From: Gerris lacustris
Lineage: Eukaryota; Arthropoda; Insecta; Hemiptera; Gerridae
DNA: 64,000 bases
Direction of reading: 5' to 3'
Assembly (NCBI GenBank): GCA_951217055.1
Contig: OX578283.1
Coordinates: 32,556,514 to 32,620,513, forward strand
A program made the position numbers and the translations under genes. A model generated the notes under the pieces. It did not search any database. It saw nothing but the letters and a program-made list of their open reading frames with translations, and was not told where the DNA came from. Shown here piece by piece: positions 1-10,873 of the stretch; position 1 is the first letter of the stretch, and every line of letters starts with the position of its first letter.

Positions 1-2391
1 TTTTAGTCCCCTTTTTAGTCCCCTTTTTAGTCCCCTTTTTTAGTCCCCTTTTTTAGTCCCCTTTTTGTCCCCTTTTTGTCCTTTTTTGTCCCCTTTTTGT
101 CCTTTTTTTGTCCCCTTTTTGTCCCCTTTTTGTCCCCTTTTTGTCCCCTTTTTGTCCCCTTTTTGTCCCCTTTTTTAATCCCCTTTTTTAGTCCCTTTTT
201 TAAGTCCCCCTTTTTAGTCCCCTTTTTTAGTCCCCTTTTAGCCCCCCTTTTCAGTCCCCTTTTTAGTCCCCCTTTTTTTGTTCCCTTTTTAGTCCCCCTT
301 TTTTTGTCCCCTTTTTAGTCCCCTTTTAGTCCCCTTTTGTCCCCTTTTTAGTCCCCCTTTTTTAGTCCCCTTTTTTAGTCCCCTTTTTAGTCCCCTTTTT
401 TAATCCCCTTTTTTAGTCCCTTTTTTAAGTCCCCCTTTTTAGTCCCCTTTTTTAGTCCCCTTTTAGCCCCCCTTTTCAGTCCCCTTTTTAGTCCCCCTTT
501 TTTTGTCCCCTTTTTAGTCCCCTTTTTAGTCACCTTTTTGTCCCCTTTTTAGTCACCTTTTTGTCCCCTTTTTAGTCCCCTTTTTTTAGTCCCCTTTTTT
601 TAGTCCCCTTTTTTAGTCCCCTTTTTTTAGTCCCCTTTTTAGTCCCCTTTTTTAATCCCCCTTTTTTAGTCCCCTTTTTTAGTCCCTTTTTTAAGTCCCC
701 CTTTTTAGTCCCCTTTTTAGTCCCCTTTTTTTAGTACTTTTTTAGTACTTTTTAGTACTTTTTTAGTACTATTTAGTACTATTTTTAGTACTTTTTTTAG
801 TACTTTTATTTAGTACTTTTTTTTAGTATTTTTTTAGTTTTTTTTTAAGTACTTTTTTGGTCCCGTTTTTAGTCCCCTTTTTTAGTCCCTTTTTTAGTCT
901 CCTTTAGTACTTTTTTTAGTACTTTTATTTAGTACTTTTTTTAGTATTTTTTTAGTTTTTTTTAAGTACTTTTTTGGTCCCGTTTTTAGTCCCCTTTTTT
1001 AGTCCCCTTTTTAGTCCCCTTTTTAGTCTCCTTTTTAGTCCCCTTTTTTAGTCCCCTTTTTAGTCCCCTTTTTAGTCACCTTTTTAGTCCCCTTTTTTAG
1101 TCCCCTTTTAGCCCCCCTTTTCAGTCCCCTTTTTAGTCCCCCTTTTTTTGTCCCCTTTTTAGTCCCCTTTTTAGTCACCTTTTTGTCCCCTTTTTAGTCA
1201 CCTTTTTGTCCCCTTTTTAGTCCCCTTTTTTTAGTCCCCTTTTTTTAGTCCCCTTTTTTAGTCCCCTTTTTTTAGTCCCCTTTTTAGTCCCCTTTTTTAA
1301 TCCCCCTTTTTTAGTCCCCTTTTTTAGTCCCTTTTTTAAGTCCCCCTTTTTAGTCCCCTTTTTAGTCCCCTTTTTTTAGTACTTTTTTAGTACTTTTTAG
1401 TACTTTTTTAGTACTATTTAGTACTATTTTTAGTACTTTTTTTAGTACTTTTATTTAGTACTTTTTTTTAGTATTTTTTTAGTTTTTTTTTAAGTACTTT
1501 TTTGGTCCCGTTTTTAGTCCCCTTTTTTAGTCCCTTTTTTAGTCTCCTTTAGTACTTTTTTTAGTACTTTTATTTAGTACTTTTTTTAGTATTTTTTTAG
1601 TTTTTTTTAAGTACTTTTTTGGTCCCGTTTTTAGTCCCCTTTTTTAGTCCCCTTTTTAGTCCCCTTTTTAGTCTCCTTTTTAGTCCCCTTTTTTAGTCCC
1701 CTTTTTAGTCCCCTTTTTAGTCACCTTTTTAGTCCCCTTTTTTAGTCCCCTTTTTAGTCCCCTTTTAGTCCCCTTTTTAGTCCCCTTTTAGTCCCTTTTT
1801 TGTCCCCTTTTTGTCCCCTTTTTGTCCCCTTTTTGTGCCCTTTTTTAGCCCCCCTTTTCAGTCCCCGTTTTAGTCCCCCTTTTTTGTCCCCTTTTTAGTC
1901 CCATTTTTAGTCATCTTTTGGTCCCCTTTTTAGTCCGCCTTTTTAGTCCCCTTTTTTTAGTCCCCTTTTTAGTCCCCTTTTTTAATCCCCCTTTTTTAGT
2001 CCCCTTTTTTAGTCCCTTTTTTAAGTCCCCCTTTTTAGTCCCCTTTTTCTAGTACTTTTTTAGTACCTTTATTAGTTCCTTTTTAGTACTTATTAGTACT
2101 TTTTTTTAGTACTTTTTTAGTACTTTTTTAGTACTATTTAGTACTATTTTTAGTACTTGCCCCTTTTTGTCCCCTTTTTGTCCCCTTTTTGTGCCCTTTT
2201 TTAGCCCCCCTTTTCAGTCCCCGTTTTAGTCCCCCTTTTTTGTCCCCTTTTTTTAGTCCCCTTTTTAGTCCCCTTTTTTAATCCCCCTTTTTTAGTCCCC
2301 TTTTTAGTCCCTTTTTTAAGTCCCTCTTTTTAGTCCCCTTTTTTAGTCCCCTTTTTAGTCTGCTTCTTAGTCCCCTTTTTAGTCTCCTTTT
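1..2391. repeat. TTTTTAGTCCCC satellite with AGTACTT sub-blocks
   Basis: The segment is built of 11-13 bp units of the form AGTCCCC plus a T run, with common variants AGTCACC, AGCCCCC, AGTCTCC and AATCCCC. Blocks of AGTACTTTTTT interrupt it near 730-1000, 1380-1630 and 2050-2157. The 530-1030 region recurs almost exactly at about 1170-1690, so multi-unit duplication is superimposed on the short repeat. Open frames here only read the repeat as Phe/Pro/Leu/Ser polymer, in several frames at once, so no gene is called. Confidence 0.95.
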
Positions 2392-2992
2392 TAGTCTGAG
2401 TACTTTTTCTGAGTACTTTTTTCTGAGTACTTTTTTCTGAGTACTTTTTTCAGAGTACTTTTTTCAGAGTACTTTTTTCTGAGTACTTTTTCTGAGTACT
2501 TTTTTCTGAGTACTTTTTCTGAGTACATTTTTTGTGAGTACTTTTTTCTGAGTACTTTTTTCTGAGTACTTTTTTTTGAGTACTTTTTCTGAGTACTTTT
2601 TTCTGAGTACTTTTTTCTGAGTACTTTTTCTGAGTACTTTTTCTGAGTACTTTTTTCTGAGTACTTTTTTCAGAGTACTTTTTTCTGAGTTCTTTTTCTG
2701 AGTACTTTTTTCTGAGTACTGAGTACTGAGTACTGAGTACTTTTTTTAGTACTTTTTACTAGTACTTTTTTTAGTACTTTTTTAAGTACTTTTTTTAGTA
2801 CTTTTTTAGTACTTTTTAGTACTTTTTTAGTACCTTTATTAGTTCCTTTTTAGTACTTATTAGTACTTTTTTTAGTACTTTTTTAGTACTTTTTAGTACT
2901 TTTTTAGTACTATTTAGTACTATTTTTAGTACTTTTTTTAGTACTTTTATTTAGTACTTTTTTTTAAGTATTTTTTTAGTTTTTTTTAAGTA
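2392..2992. repeat. TCTGAGTACTTTTT minisatellite grading into AGTACTTTTTT
   Basis: About 25 units of 13-15 bp, TCTGAGTACTTTTT with CAGAGTACTTTTTT variants, run to about 2735. A short GAGTACT run and then AGTACTTTTT units follow. The same block, with the same variants in the same order, recurs at 4399-5034, so the two are copies of one duplicated segment. Confidence 0.93.
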
Positions 2993-4203
2993 CTTTTTTG
3001 GTCCCCTTTTTAGTCCCCCTTTTTAGTCCCCTTTTTTAGTCCCCTTTTTAGTCCCCTTTTTTAGTCCCCTTTTTAGTCCTCTTTTTAGTCTCCTTTTTAG
3101 TCCCCTTTTTAGTCCCCTTTTTAGTCCCCTTTTTAGTCCCCTTTTTAGTCCCCTTTTGGTCCCCTTTTTGTCCCCTTTTTGTCCTTTTTTGTCCCCTTTT
3201 TGTCCTTTTTTTTGTCCCCTTTTTGTCCCTTTTTGTCCCCTTTTTGTCCCCTTTTTGTCCCCTTTTTGTCCCCTTTTAGTCCCCTTTTGTCCCCTTTTTA
3301 GTCCCCCTTTTTTAGTCCCCTTTTTTAGTCCCCTTTTTAGTCCCCTTTTTTAATCCCCCTTTTTTAGTCCCCTTTTTTAGTCCCTTTTTTAAGTCCCCCT
3401 TTTTAGTCCCCTTTTTTAGTCCCCTTTTAGTCCCCTTTTTAGTCCCCTTTTAGTCCCCTTTTTTGTCCCCTTTTTTGTCCCCTTTGTGTCCCCTTTTTGT
3501 CCCCTTTTTGTCCTTTTTTTGTCCCCTTTTTGTCCTTTTTTTGTCCTTTTTTTGTCCCCTTTTTGTCCTTTTTTTGTCCTTTTTTTGTCCCCTTTTTGTC
3601 CCCTTTTTGTCCCCTTTTTGTCCCCTTTTTGTCCCCGTTTTGTCCCCTTTTGGTCCCCTTTTTGTCCCCTTTTTGTCCCCTTTTTGTCCCCTTTTTGTCC
3701 TTTTTTTTGTCCCCTTTTTGTCCCCTTTTTGTCCCCTTTTTGTCCCCTTTTTGTCCCCTTTTTGTCCCCTTTTTGTCCCCTTTTTGTCCCCTTTTTGTCC
3801 CCTTTTTGTCCCCTTTTTGTCCCCTTTTTGTCCCCTTTTTGTCCCCTTTTTGTCCCCTTTTTGTCCCCTTTTTGTCCCCTTTTTGTCCCCTTTTTGTCCC
3901 CTTTTTGTCCCCTTTTTGTCCCCTTTTTGTCCCCTTTTTGTCCCCTTTTTGTCCCCTTTTTGTCCCCTTTTTGTCCCCTTTTTGTCCCCTTTTTGTCCCC
4001 TTTTTGTTCCCTTTTTGTTCCCTTTTTAGTCCCCCTTTTTTTGTCCCCTTTTTAGTCCCCTTTTAGTCCCCTTTTGTCCCCTTTTTAGTCCCCCTTTTTT
4101 AGTCCCCTTTTTTAGTCCCCTTTTTAGTCCCCTTTTTTAATCCCCCTTTTTTAGTCCCCTTTTTTAGTCCCCCTTTTTAGTCCCCTTTTTAGTCCCCTTT
4201 TTC
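2993..4203. repeat. AGTCCCC/GTCCCC satellite with a homogenised 11-bp core
   Basis: The edges are AGTCCCC units. From about 3585 to 4010 the array is almost pure GTCCCCTTTTT, 11 bp per unit, and from about 3710 to 4003 it is essentially perfect. Because 11 is not a multiple of 3 and the unit lacks stops, all three forward frames stay open across the block, which explains the overlapping 188-189 residue frames. That is a property of the repeat, not evidence for protein. Confidence 0.95.
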
Positions 4204-4398
4204 TTGTACTTGTACTTACTTGTACTTGTACGTACTTGTACTTGTACGTACTTGTACTTGTACGTACTCGTACTTGTACGTACTCGTACTTGTACGTACT
4301 CGTACTTGTACGTACTCGTACTTGTACGTACTCGTACTCGTACTCGTACTCGTACTCGTACTTGTACTTGTACTTGTACTTGTACAAGTACAAGTACT
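4204..4398. repeat. GTACTT / GTACTC hexamer satellite
   Basis: The left part has a 16-bp higher-order unit (ACTTGTACTTGTACGT). The right part is plain (CGTACT)n, then (TGTACT)n. The last 20 bases flip to the complementary phase (TACAAGTACAAG), giving a small palindromic end at about 4370-4397. Confidence 0.93.
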
Positions 4399-5034
4399 TT
4401 TCTGAGTACTTTTTTCTGAGTACTTTGTCTGAGTACTTTTTTTAATACTTTTTCTGAGTACTTTTTCTGAGTACTTTTTTCTGAGTACTTTTTTCTGAGT
4501 ACTTTTTTCAGAGTACTTTTTTCAGAGTACTTTTTTCTGAGTACTTTTTCTGAGTACTTTTTTTCTGAGTACTTTTTCTGAGTACATTTTTTGTGAGTAC
4601 TTTTTTCTGAGTACTTTTTTCTGAGTACTTTTTTTTGAGTACTTTTTCTGAGTACTTTTTTCTGAGTACTTTTTTCTGAGTACTTTTTCTGAGTACTTTT
4701 TTCTGAGTACTTTTTTCAGAGTACTTTTTTCTGAGTTCTTTTTCTGAGTACTTTTTTCTGAGTACTGAGTACTGAGTACTGAGTACTTTTTTTAGTACTT
4801 TTTACTAGTACTTTTTTTAGTACTTTTTTAAGTACTTTTTTTAGTACTTTTTAGTACTTTTTTAGTACCTTTATTAGTTCCTTTTTAGTACTTATTAGTA
4901 CTTTTTTTAGTACTTTTTTAGTACTTTTTAGTACTTTTTTAGTACTATTTAGTACTATTTTTAGTACTTTTTTTAGTACTTTTATTTAGTACTTTTTTTT
5001 AAGTATTTTTTTAGTTTTTTTTAAGTACTTTTTT
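4399..5034. repeat. Second copy of the TCTGAGTACTTTTT block
   Basis: Same unit and same sequence of variants as 2392-2992, for example the rare units with ACATTTTTTGTGAG, the GAGTTCTTTTT unit and the closing run of GAGTACT. The order and defects match, so this is a segmental duplication with an offset of roughly 2.04 kb rather than independent expansion. Confidence 0.92.
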
Positions 5035-8000
5035 GGTCCCCTTTTTAGTCCCCTTTTTTAGTCCCCTTTTTAGTCCCCTTTTTTAGTCCCCTTTTTAGTC
5101 CCCTTTTTAGTCTCCTTTTTAGTCTCCTTTTTAGTCCCCTTTTTAGTCCCCTTTTTAGTCCCCTTTTTAGTCCCCATTTTAGTCCCCTTTTTAGTCCCCT
5201 TTTTAGTCCCCTTTTTAGTCCCCCTTTAGTCCCCTTTTTAGTCCCCTTTTTAGTCCCCTTTTAGTCCCCTTTTTTGTCCCCTTTTTGTCCCCTTTTTGTC
5301 CTTTTTTGTCCCCTTTTTGTCCTTTTTTGTCCCCTTTTTGTCCCCTTTTTGTCCCCTTTTTGTCCCCTTTTTGTCCCCTTTTTGTCCCCTTTTTTAATCC
5401 CCTTTTTTAGTCCCTTTTTTAAGTCCCCCTTTTTAGTCCCCTTTTTTAGTCCCCTTTTAGCCCCCCTTTTCAGTCCCCTTTTTAGTCCCCCTTTTTTTGT
5501 TCCCTTTTTAGTCCCCCTTTTTTTTGTCCCCTTTTTAGTCCCCTTTTAGTCCCCTTTTGTCCCCTTTTTAGTCCCCCTTTTTTAGTCCCCTTTTTTAGTC
5601 CCCTTTTTAGTCCCCTTTTTTAATCCCCTTTTTTAGTCCCTTTTTTAAGTCCCCCTTTTTAGTCCCCTTTTTTAGTCCCCTTTTAGCCCCCCTTTTCAGT
5701 CCCCTTTTTAGTCCCCTTTTTTTAGTACTTTTTTAGTACTTTTTAGTACTTTTTTAGTACTATTTAGTACTATTTTTAGTACTTTTTTTAGTACTTTTAT
5801 TTAGTACTTTTTTTTAGTATTTTTTTAGTTTTTTTTTAAGTACTTTTTTGGTCCCGTTTTTAGTCCCCTTTTTTAGTCCCTTTTTTAGTCTCCTTTAGTA
5901 CTTTTTTTAGTACTTTTATTTAGTACTTTTTTTAGTATTTTTTTAGTTTTTTTTAAGTACTTTTTTGGTCCCGTTTTTAGTCCCCTTTTTTAGTCCCCTT
6001 TTTAGTCCCCTTTTTAGTCTCCTTTTTAGTCCCCTTTTTTAGTCCCCTTTTTAGTCACCTTTTTAGTCCCCTTTTTTAGTCCCCTTTTTAGTCCCCTTTT
6101 AGTCCCCTTTTTAGTCCCCTTTTAGTCCCTTTTTTGTCCCCTTTTTGTCCCCTTTTTGTCCCCTTTTTGTGCCCTTTTTTAGCCCCCCTTTTCAGTCCCC
6201 GTTTTAGTCCCCCTTTTTTGTCCCCTTTTTTTAGTCCCCTTTTTAGTCCCCTTTTTTAATCCCCCTTTTTTAGTCCCCTTTTTAGTCCCTTTTTTAAGTC
6301 CCTCTTTTTAGTCCCCTTTTTTAGTCCCCTTTTTAGTCTGCTTCTTAGTCCCCTTTTTAGTCTCCTTTTTAGTCCCCTTTTTAGTCCCCTTTTTAGTCCC
6401 CTTTTTAGTCCCCTTTTTAGTCCCCTTTTTAGTCCCCTTTTTTAGTCCCCTTTTTTAGTCCCCTTTTTAGTCCCCTTTTAGTCCCCTTTTTAGTCCCCTT
6501 ATAGTCCCCTTTTTAGTCCCCTTTTTAGTCCCCTTTTAGTCCACTTTTTTGTCCCCTTTTTTGTCCCCTTTTTGTCCCCTTTTTGTCCCCTTTTTGTCCC
6601 CTTTTTGTCCCCTTTTTGTCCCCTTTTTGTCCCCTTTTTAGTCCCCCATTTTTAGTTCACTTTTTTTAGCCCCCCTTTTCAGTCCCCTTTTTTGGTCCCC
6701 TTTTTAGTCCCCTTTTTTAGTCCCCTTTTTAGTCCCCTTTTTTAGTCCCCTTTTTAGTCCCCTTTTTAGTCTCCTTTTTAGTCTCCTTTTTAGTCCCCTT
6801 TTTAGTCCCCTTTTTAGTCCCCTTTTTAGTCCCCTTTTTAGTCCCCTTTTTAGTCCCCTTTTAGTCCCCTTTTTTGTCCCCTTTTTTGTCCCCTTTTGTC
6901 CCCTATTGCCCCCTTTTGTCCCCTTTTGTCCCCTTTTGGTCCCCTTTTTGTCCCTTTTTTGTCCTTTTTTGTCCCCTTTTTGTCCTTTTTTGTCCCCTTT
7001 TTGTCCCCTTTTTGTCCCCTTTTTGTCCCCTTTTTGTCCCCTTTTTGTCCCCTTTTTGTCCCCTTTTTTAGTCCCTTTTTTAAGTCCCCCTTTTTAGTCC
7101 CTTTTTTTAGTCCCCTTTTAGCCCCCCTTTTCAGTCCCCTTTTTAGTCCCCCTTTTTTTGTCCCCTTTTTAGTCCCCTTTTTAGTCACCTTTTTGTCCCC
7201 TTTTTAGTCACCTTTTTGTCCCCTTTTTAGTCCCCTTTTTTTAGTCCCCTTTTTTTAGTCACCTTTTTTAGTCCCCTTTTTTTAGTCCCCTTTTTAGTCC
7301 CCTTTTTTAATCCCCCTTTTTTAGTCCCCTTTTTTAGTCCCTTTTTTAAGTCCCCCTTTTTAGTCCCCTTTTTAGTCCCCTTTTTTTAGTACTTTTTTAG
7401 TACTTTTTAGTACTTTTTTAGTACTATTTAGTACTATTTTTAGTACTTTTTTTAGTACTTTTATTTAGTACTTTTTTTTAGTATTTTTTTAGTTTTTTTT
7501 TAAGTACTTTTTTGGTCCCGTTTTTAGTCCCCTTTTTTAGTCCCTTTTTTAGTCTCCTTTAGTACTTTTTTTAGTACTTTTATTTAGTACTTTTTTTAGT
7601 ATTTTTTTAGTTTTTTTTAAGTACTTTTTTGGTCCCGTTTTTAGTCCCCTTTTTTAGTCCCCTTTTTAGTCCCCTTTTTAGTCTCCTTTTTAGTCCCCTT
7701 TTTTAGTCCCCTTTTTAGTCCCCTTTTTAGTCACCTTTTTAGTCCCCTTTTTTAGTCCCCTTTTTAGTCCCCTTTTAGTCCCCTTTTTAGTCCCCTTTTA
7801 GTCCCTTTTTTGTCCCATTTTTGTCCCCTTTTTGTCCCCTTTTTGTGCCCTTTTTTAGCCCCCCTTTTCAGTCCCCGTTTTAGTCCCCCTTTTTTGTCCC
7901 CTTTTTAGTCCCATTTTTAGTCATCTTTTTGTCCCCTTTTTAGTCCGCCTTTTTAGTCCCCTTTTTTTAGTCCCCTTTTTAGTCCCCTTTTTTAATCCCC

Positions 8001-8952
8001 CTTTTTTAGTCCCCTTTTTTAGTCCCTTTTTTAAGTCCCCCTTTTTAGTCCCCTTTTTCTAGTACTTTTTTAGTACCTTTATTAGTTCCTTTTTAGTACT
8101 TATTAGTACTTTTTTTTAGTACTTTTTTAGTACTTTTTTAGTACTATTTAGTACTATTTTTAGTACTTGCCCCTTTTTGTCCCCTTTTTGTCCCCTTTTT
8201 GTGCCCTTTTTTAGCCCCCCTTTTCAGTCCCCGTTTTAGTCCCCCTTTTTTGTCCCCTTTTTTTAGTCCCCTTTTTAGTCCCCTTTTTTAATCCCCCTTT
8301 TTTAGTCCCCTTTTTAGTCCCTTTTTTAAGTCCCTCTTTTTAGTCCCCTTTTTTAGTCCCCTTTTTAGTCTGCTTCTTAGTCCCCTTTTTAGTCTCCTTT
8401 TTAGTCCCCTTTTTAGTCCCCTTTTTAGTCCCCTTTTTAGTCCCCTTTTTAGTCCCCTTTTTAGTCCCCTTTTTTAGTCCCCTTTTTTAGTCCCCTTTTT
8501 AGTCCCCTTTTAGTCCCCTTTTTAGTCCCCTTATAGTCCCCTTTTTAGTCCCCTTTTAGTCCCCTTTTTAGTCCCCTTTTAGTCCACTTTTTTGTCCCCT
8601 TTTTTGTCCCCTTTTTGTCCCCTTTTTGTCCCCTTTTTGTCCCCTTTTTGTCCCCTTTTTGTCCCCTTTTTGTCCCCTTTTTAGTCCCCCATTTTTAGTT
8701 CACTTTTTTTAGCCCCCCTTTTCAGTCCCCTTTTTTAGTCCCCTTTTTAGTCCCCCTTTTTTTGTCCTCTTTTTAGTCCCCTTTTTAGTCCCCTTTTTAG
8801 TCCCCTTTTTGTCCCCTTTTTAGTCCCCCTTTTTTAGTCCCCTTTTTTTAGTCCCCTTTTTAGTCCCCTTTTTTAATCCCCCTTTTTTAGTCTCCTTTGT
8901 TAGTCCCTTTTTTAAGTCCCCCTTTTTAGTCCCCTTTTTAGTCCTCTTTTTC
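5035..8952. repeat. AGTCCCC satellite, large duplicated segment
   Basis: This repeats the organisation of the left end. The segment at 2041-2400, including the unusual junction AGTACTTGCCCC, recurs at 8051-8410, an offset of 6010 bp. The 173-520 region recurs near 5393-5740, an offset of about 5220 bp. The differing offsets mean additional insertions or deletions between copies. No coding sequence is supported. Confidence 0.92.
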
Positions 8953-9105
8953 TTGTACTTGTACTTACTTGTACTTGTACGTACTTGTACTTGTACGTAC
9001 TTGTACTTGTACGTACTCGTACTTGTACGTACTCGTACTCGTACTCGTACTCGTACTCGTACTCGTACTCGTACTTGTACTTGTACTTGTACTTGTACTT
9101 GGTAC
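8953..9105. repeat. GTACTT / GTACTC hexamer satellite, second block
   Basis: Same organisation as 4204-4398: the 16-bp ACTTGTACTTGTACGT phase, then CGTACT units, then TGTACT units. It ends by running directly into an ATTACT trinucleotide-like tract. Confidence 0.93.
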
Positions 9106-9155
9106 TATTGCTATTACTATTACTATTGCTATTACTATTACTATTAAGTAATACT
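9102..9155. repeat. (CTATTA)n / (CTATTG)n microsatellite
   Basis: A short tract of CTATTA units with two CTATTG variants, followed by TAAGTAATACTACTATTAAG. A shorter version follows the next GTACTT block at 9803-9835, so the pair GTACTT block + CTATTA tract is itself duplicated. Confidence 0.85.
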
Positions 9156-9159
9156 ACTA

Positions 9160-9632
9160 TTAAGTACCTTTTTTTAGTACCTTTTTTTAGTACCTTTTTT
9201 TTAGTACCATTTTTTAGTACCTTTTTAGTACCTTTTTTTAGTACCTTTTTAATACCTTTTTCAGTCCCCTTTTTCAGTCCCCTTTTTCAGTCCCCTTTTT
9301 CGGTCCCCTTTTTCGGTCCCTTTTTTCGGTCCCCTTTTTTGGTCCCCTTTTTTGGTCCCCTTTTTTGGTCCCCTTTTTTGGTCCCCTTTTTTGGTCCCCT
9401 TTTTAGTCCCCTTTTTAGTCCCCTTTTTAGTCCCCTTTTTAGTCCCCTTTTTAGTCCCCCCTTTTTTAGTCCCCTTTTTAGTCCCCCCTTTTTAGTCCCC
9501 TTTTTAGTCCCCTTTTTAGTCCCCTTTTTTAATCCCCCTTTTTTAGTCCCCCTTTTCAGTCCCCCTTTTCAGTCCCCTTTTTTAGTCCCTTTTTTAAGTC
9601 CCCTTTTTTAGTCCCGTTTTTAGTCCCCTTTT
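9160..9632. repeat. AGTACC / CAGTCCCC / GGTCCCC satellite
   Basis: Units change step by step across the block: AGTACCTTTTTT, then CAGTCCCCTTTT, CGGTCCCCTTTT, TGGTCCCCTTTT and back to AGTCCCCTTTT. It looks like local homogenisation of successive point variants of one unit. Confidence 0.9.
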
Positions 9633-9835
9633 TCTTGTACTTGTACGTACTTGTACTTGAACGTACTTGTACTTGTACGTACTTGTACTTGTACGTACTT
9701 GTACTTGTACGTACTTGTACTTGTACGTACTTGTACTTGTACGTACTCGTACTTGTACGTACTCGTACTCGTACTCGTACTCGTACTTGTACTTGTACTT
9801 GGTACTATTGCTATTACTATTAAGTAATACTACTA
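9633..9835. repeat. GTACTT / GTACTC hexamer satellite, third block
   Basis: Third occurrence of the 16-bp ACTTGTACTTGTACGT array with CGTACT and TGTACT tails, ending in a short CTATTA tract. It is the right-hand edge of the left satellite domain. Confidence 0.93.
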
Positions 9836-9911
9836 GTAATAGAATTAATTTTGATATTTTGATAGATTTATATACACTATAATATAATAATATATTATAA
9901 TAATATATAAT

Positions 9912-10091
9912 TATAATTATAATTTAATTATAATTATTACTATTACAAGTACTAGTACTATTACAAGTACTAGTACTAGTACAAGTAAAAGTACTTGTAC
10001 TAGTACTAGTACTTTTACTTGTACTAGTACTAGTACTTGTAATAGTACTAGTACTTGTAATAGTAATAATTATAATTAAATTATAATTATA
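9912..10091. repeat. Perfect inverted repeat, 83-bp arms
   Basis: Left arm 9912-9994 and right arm 10009-10091 are reverse complements by direct reading, with a 14-base centre. The inner part is made of AGTACTAGTAC and ACAAGTA words like the neighbouring GTACTT satellite. The outer part is AATTATAATTAT. Flanks are AT-rich. It could extrude as a cruciform or give a long RNA hairpin. No open frame is present. Confidence 0.9.
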
Positions 10092-10231
10092 TATATATAT
10101 TTTTATAATATATTATATATATAATTATATAATTATATATATATAATTATATAATATATATAATTAATTATATATTATATATAATTATTATATTATTATT
10201 ATATATTAATATATAATTAATATATATAATT

Positions 10232-10873
10232 TACCTCAGGGGCGGTCGTTCGCGGCTGTACGGGCATTGGCGTGCCCGGGGTTACCCGAGCAAGTGCGTC
10301 TATCCTGACCTTGGTGCTCTGCGCATCAACGGGAAGTAAGCTTATGGACCAACGCTTTGCGTATGGTCGCTGAACAGGAGGCGTGCGAACCCTTACGGAA
10401 CGGCCTTCTATCAGGCTGTTCAGGGTTGGCGACCCTGGGGGTCTCCGAGCAAGTGGTCCTGTTACTCCTGGGTGCCTTGTGCGTCCCAGAAACAGGACTG
10501 CGGCCCAGGGGTACATTAAGTGCTTTGCACTGGTGTAAGGGGTAATAGGCTGCCCCGGGCCCTTAGCTAATGGACCTATTCTCACCTGGTTTTCAACCAG
10601 GCCAGTAAGCCCTTAGACCATTTGTAATTATTTTGGTCGCTGAATGAGAAGGTCCGTGAGCCTCAAAGGATGCGTTCTGTAGATCGCGAGGGAAGTGATC
10701 TGCAGCCCGCACGGGCTTGGCAACCCTGGGGTCTCCTTAGCTGCAGTAAAATCCCCCAGCGTCTGTGTCCATGTCAGGGTCGGCTTGGGGGTGGGCGTCT
10801 GTTCCCCATGTTAGGGGCGGCCTTTTATATTTGGTTTTTTTAGCTGGGGTTTTTCTTGGCTCAAATAATATTT
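10232..10873 (+). promoter_or_regulatory. LINE 5' UTR with internal direct repeat
   Basis: This GC-rich leader of about 640 bases would contain the internal promoter that full-length LINEs need. I see no TATA box. Two related blocks lie in direct orientation: around 10365-10460 and around 10636-10735. They share TGGTCGCTGAA near the start and GGCGACCCTGGGGGTCTCC versus GGCAACCCTGGGGTCTCC near the end. This resembles the repeated promoter units of some LINE leaders. Short frames here on either strand have no recognisable domain. Confidence 0.6.

Noticed and set aside
76..7207. Many Phe/Pro/Leu/Ser-rich open frames (for example 188-189 residues at 3463-4066)
   Set aside because: They exist in two or three overlapping frames because the 11-bp repeat has no stops. 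No start context, domain or non-repeat sequence.
1..9835. CRISPR-like array
   Set aside because: There are no distinct spacers between repeats and the window is eukaryotic. It is simple tandem satellite.
1..9835. Telomeric repeat
   Set aside because: The unit TTTTTAGTCCCC is not the insect TTAGG repeat, is T/C-rich with variable T runs, and is embedded beside other repeats.
10217..10585. 122-residue minus-strand frame in the LINE leader
   Set aside because: No domain, extends into the AT tract outside the LINE and lacks support beyond GC-rich sequence with few stops.
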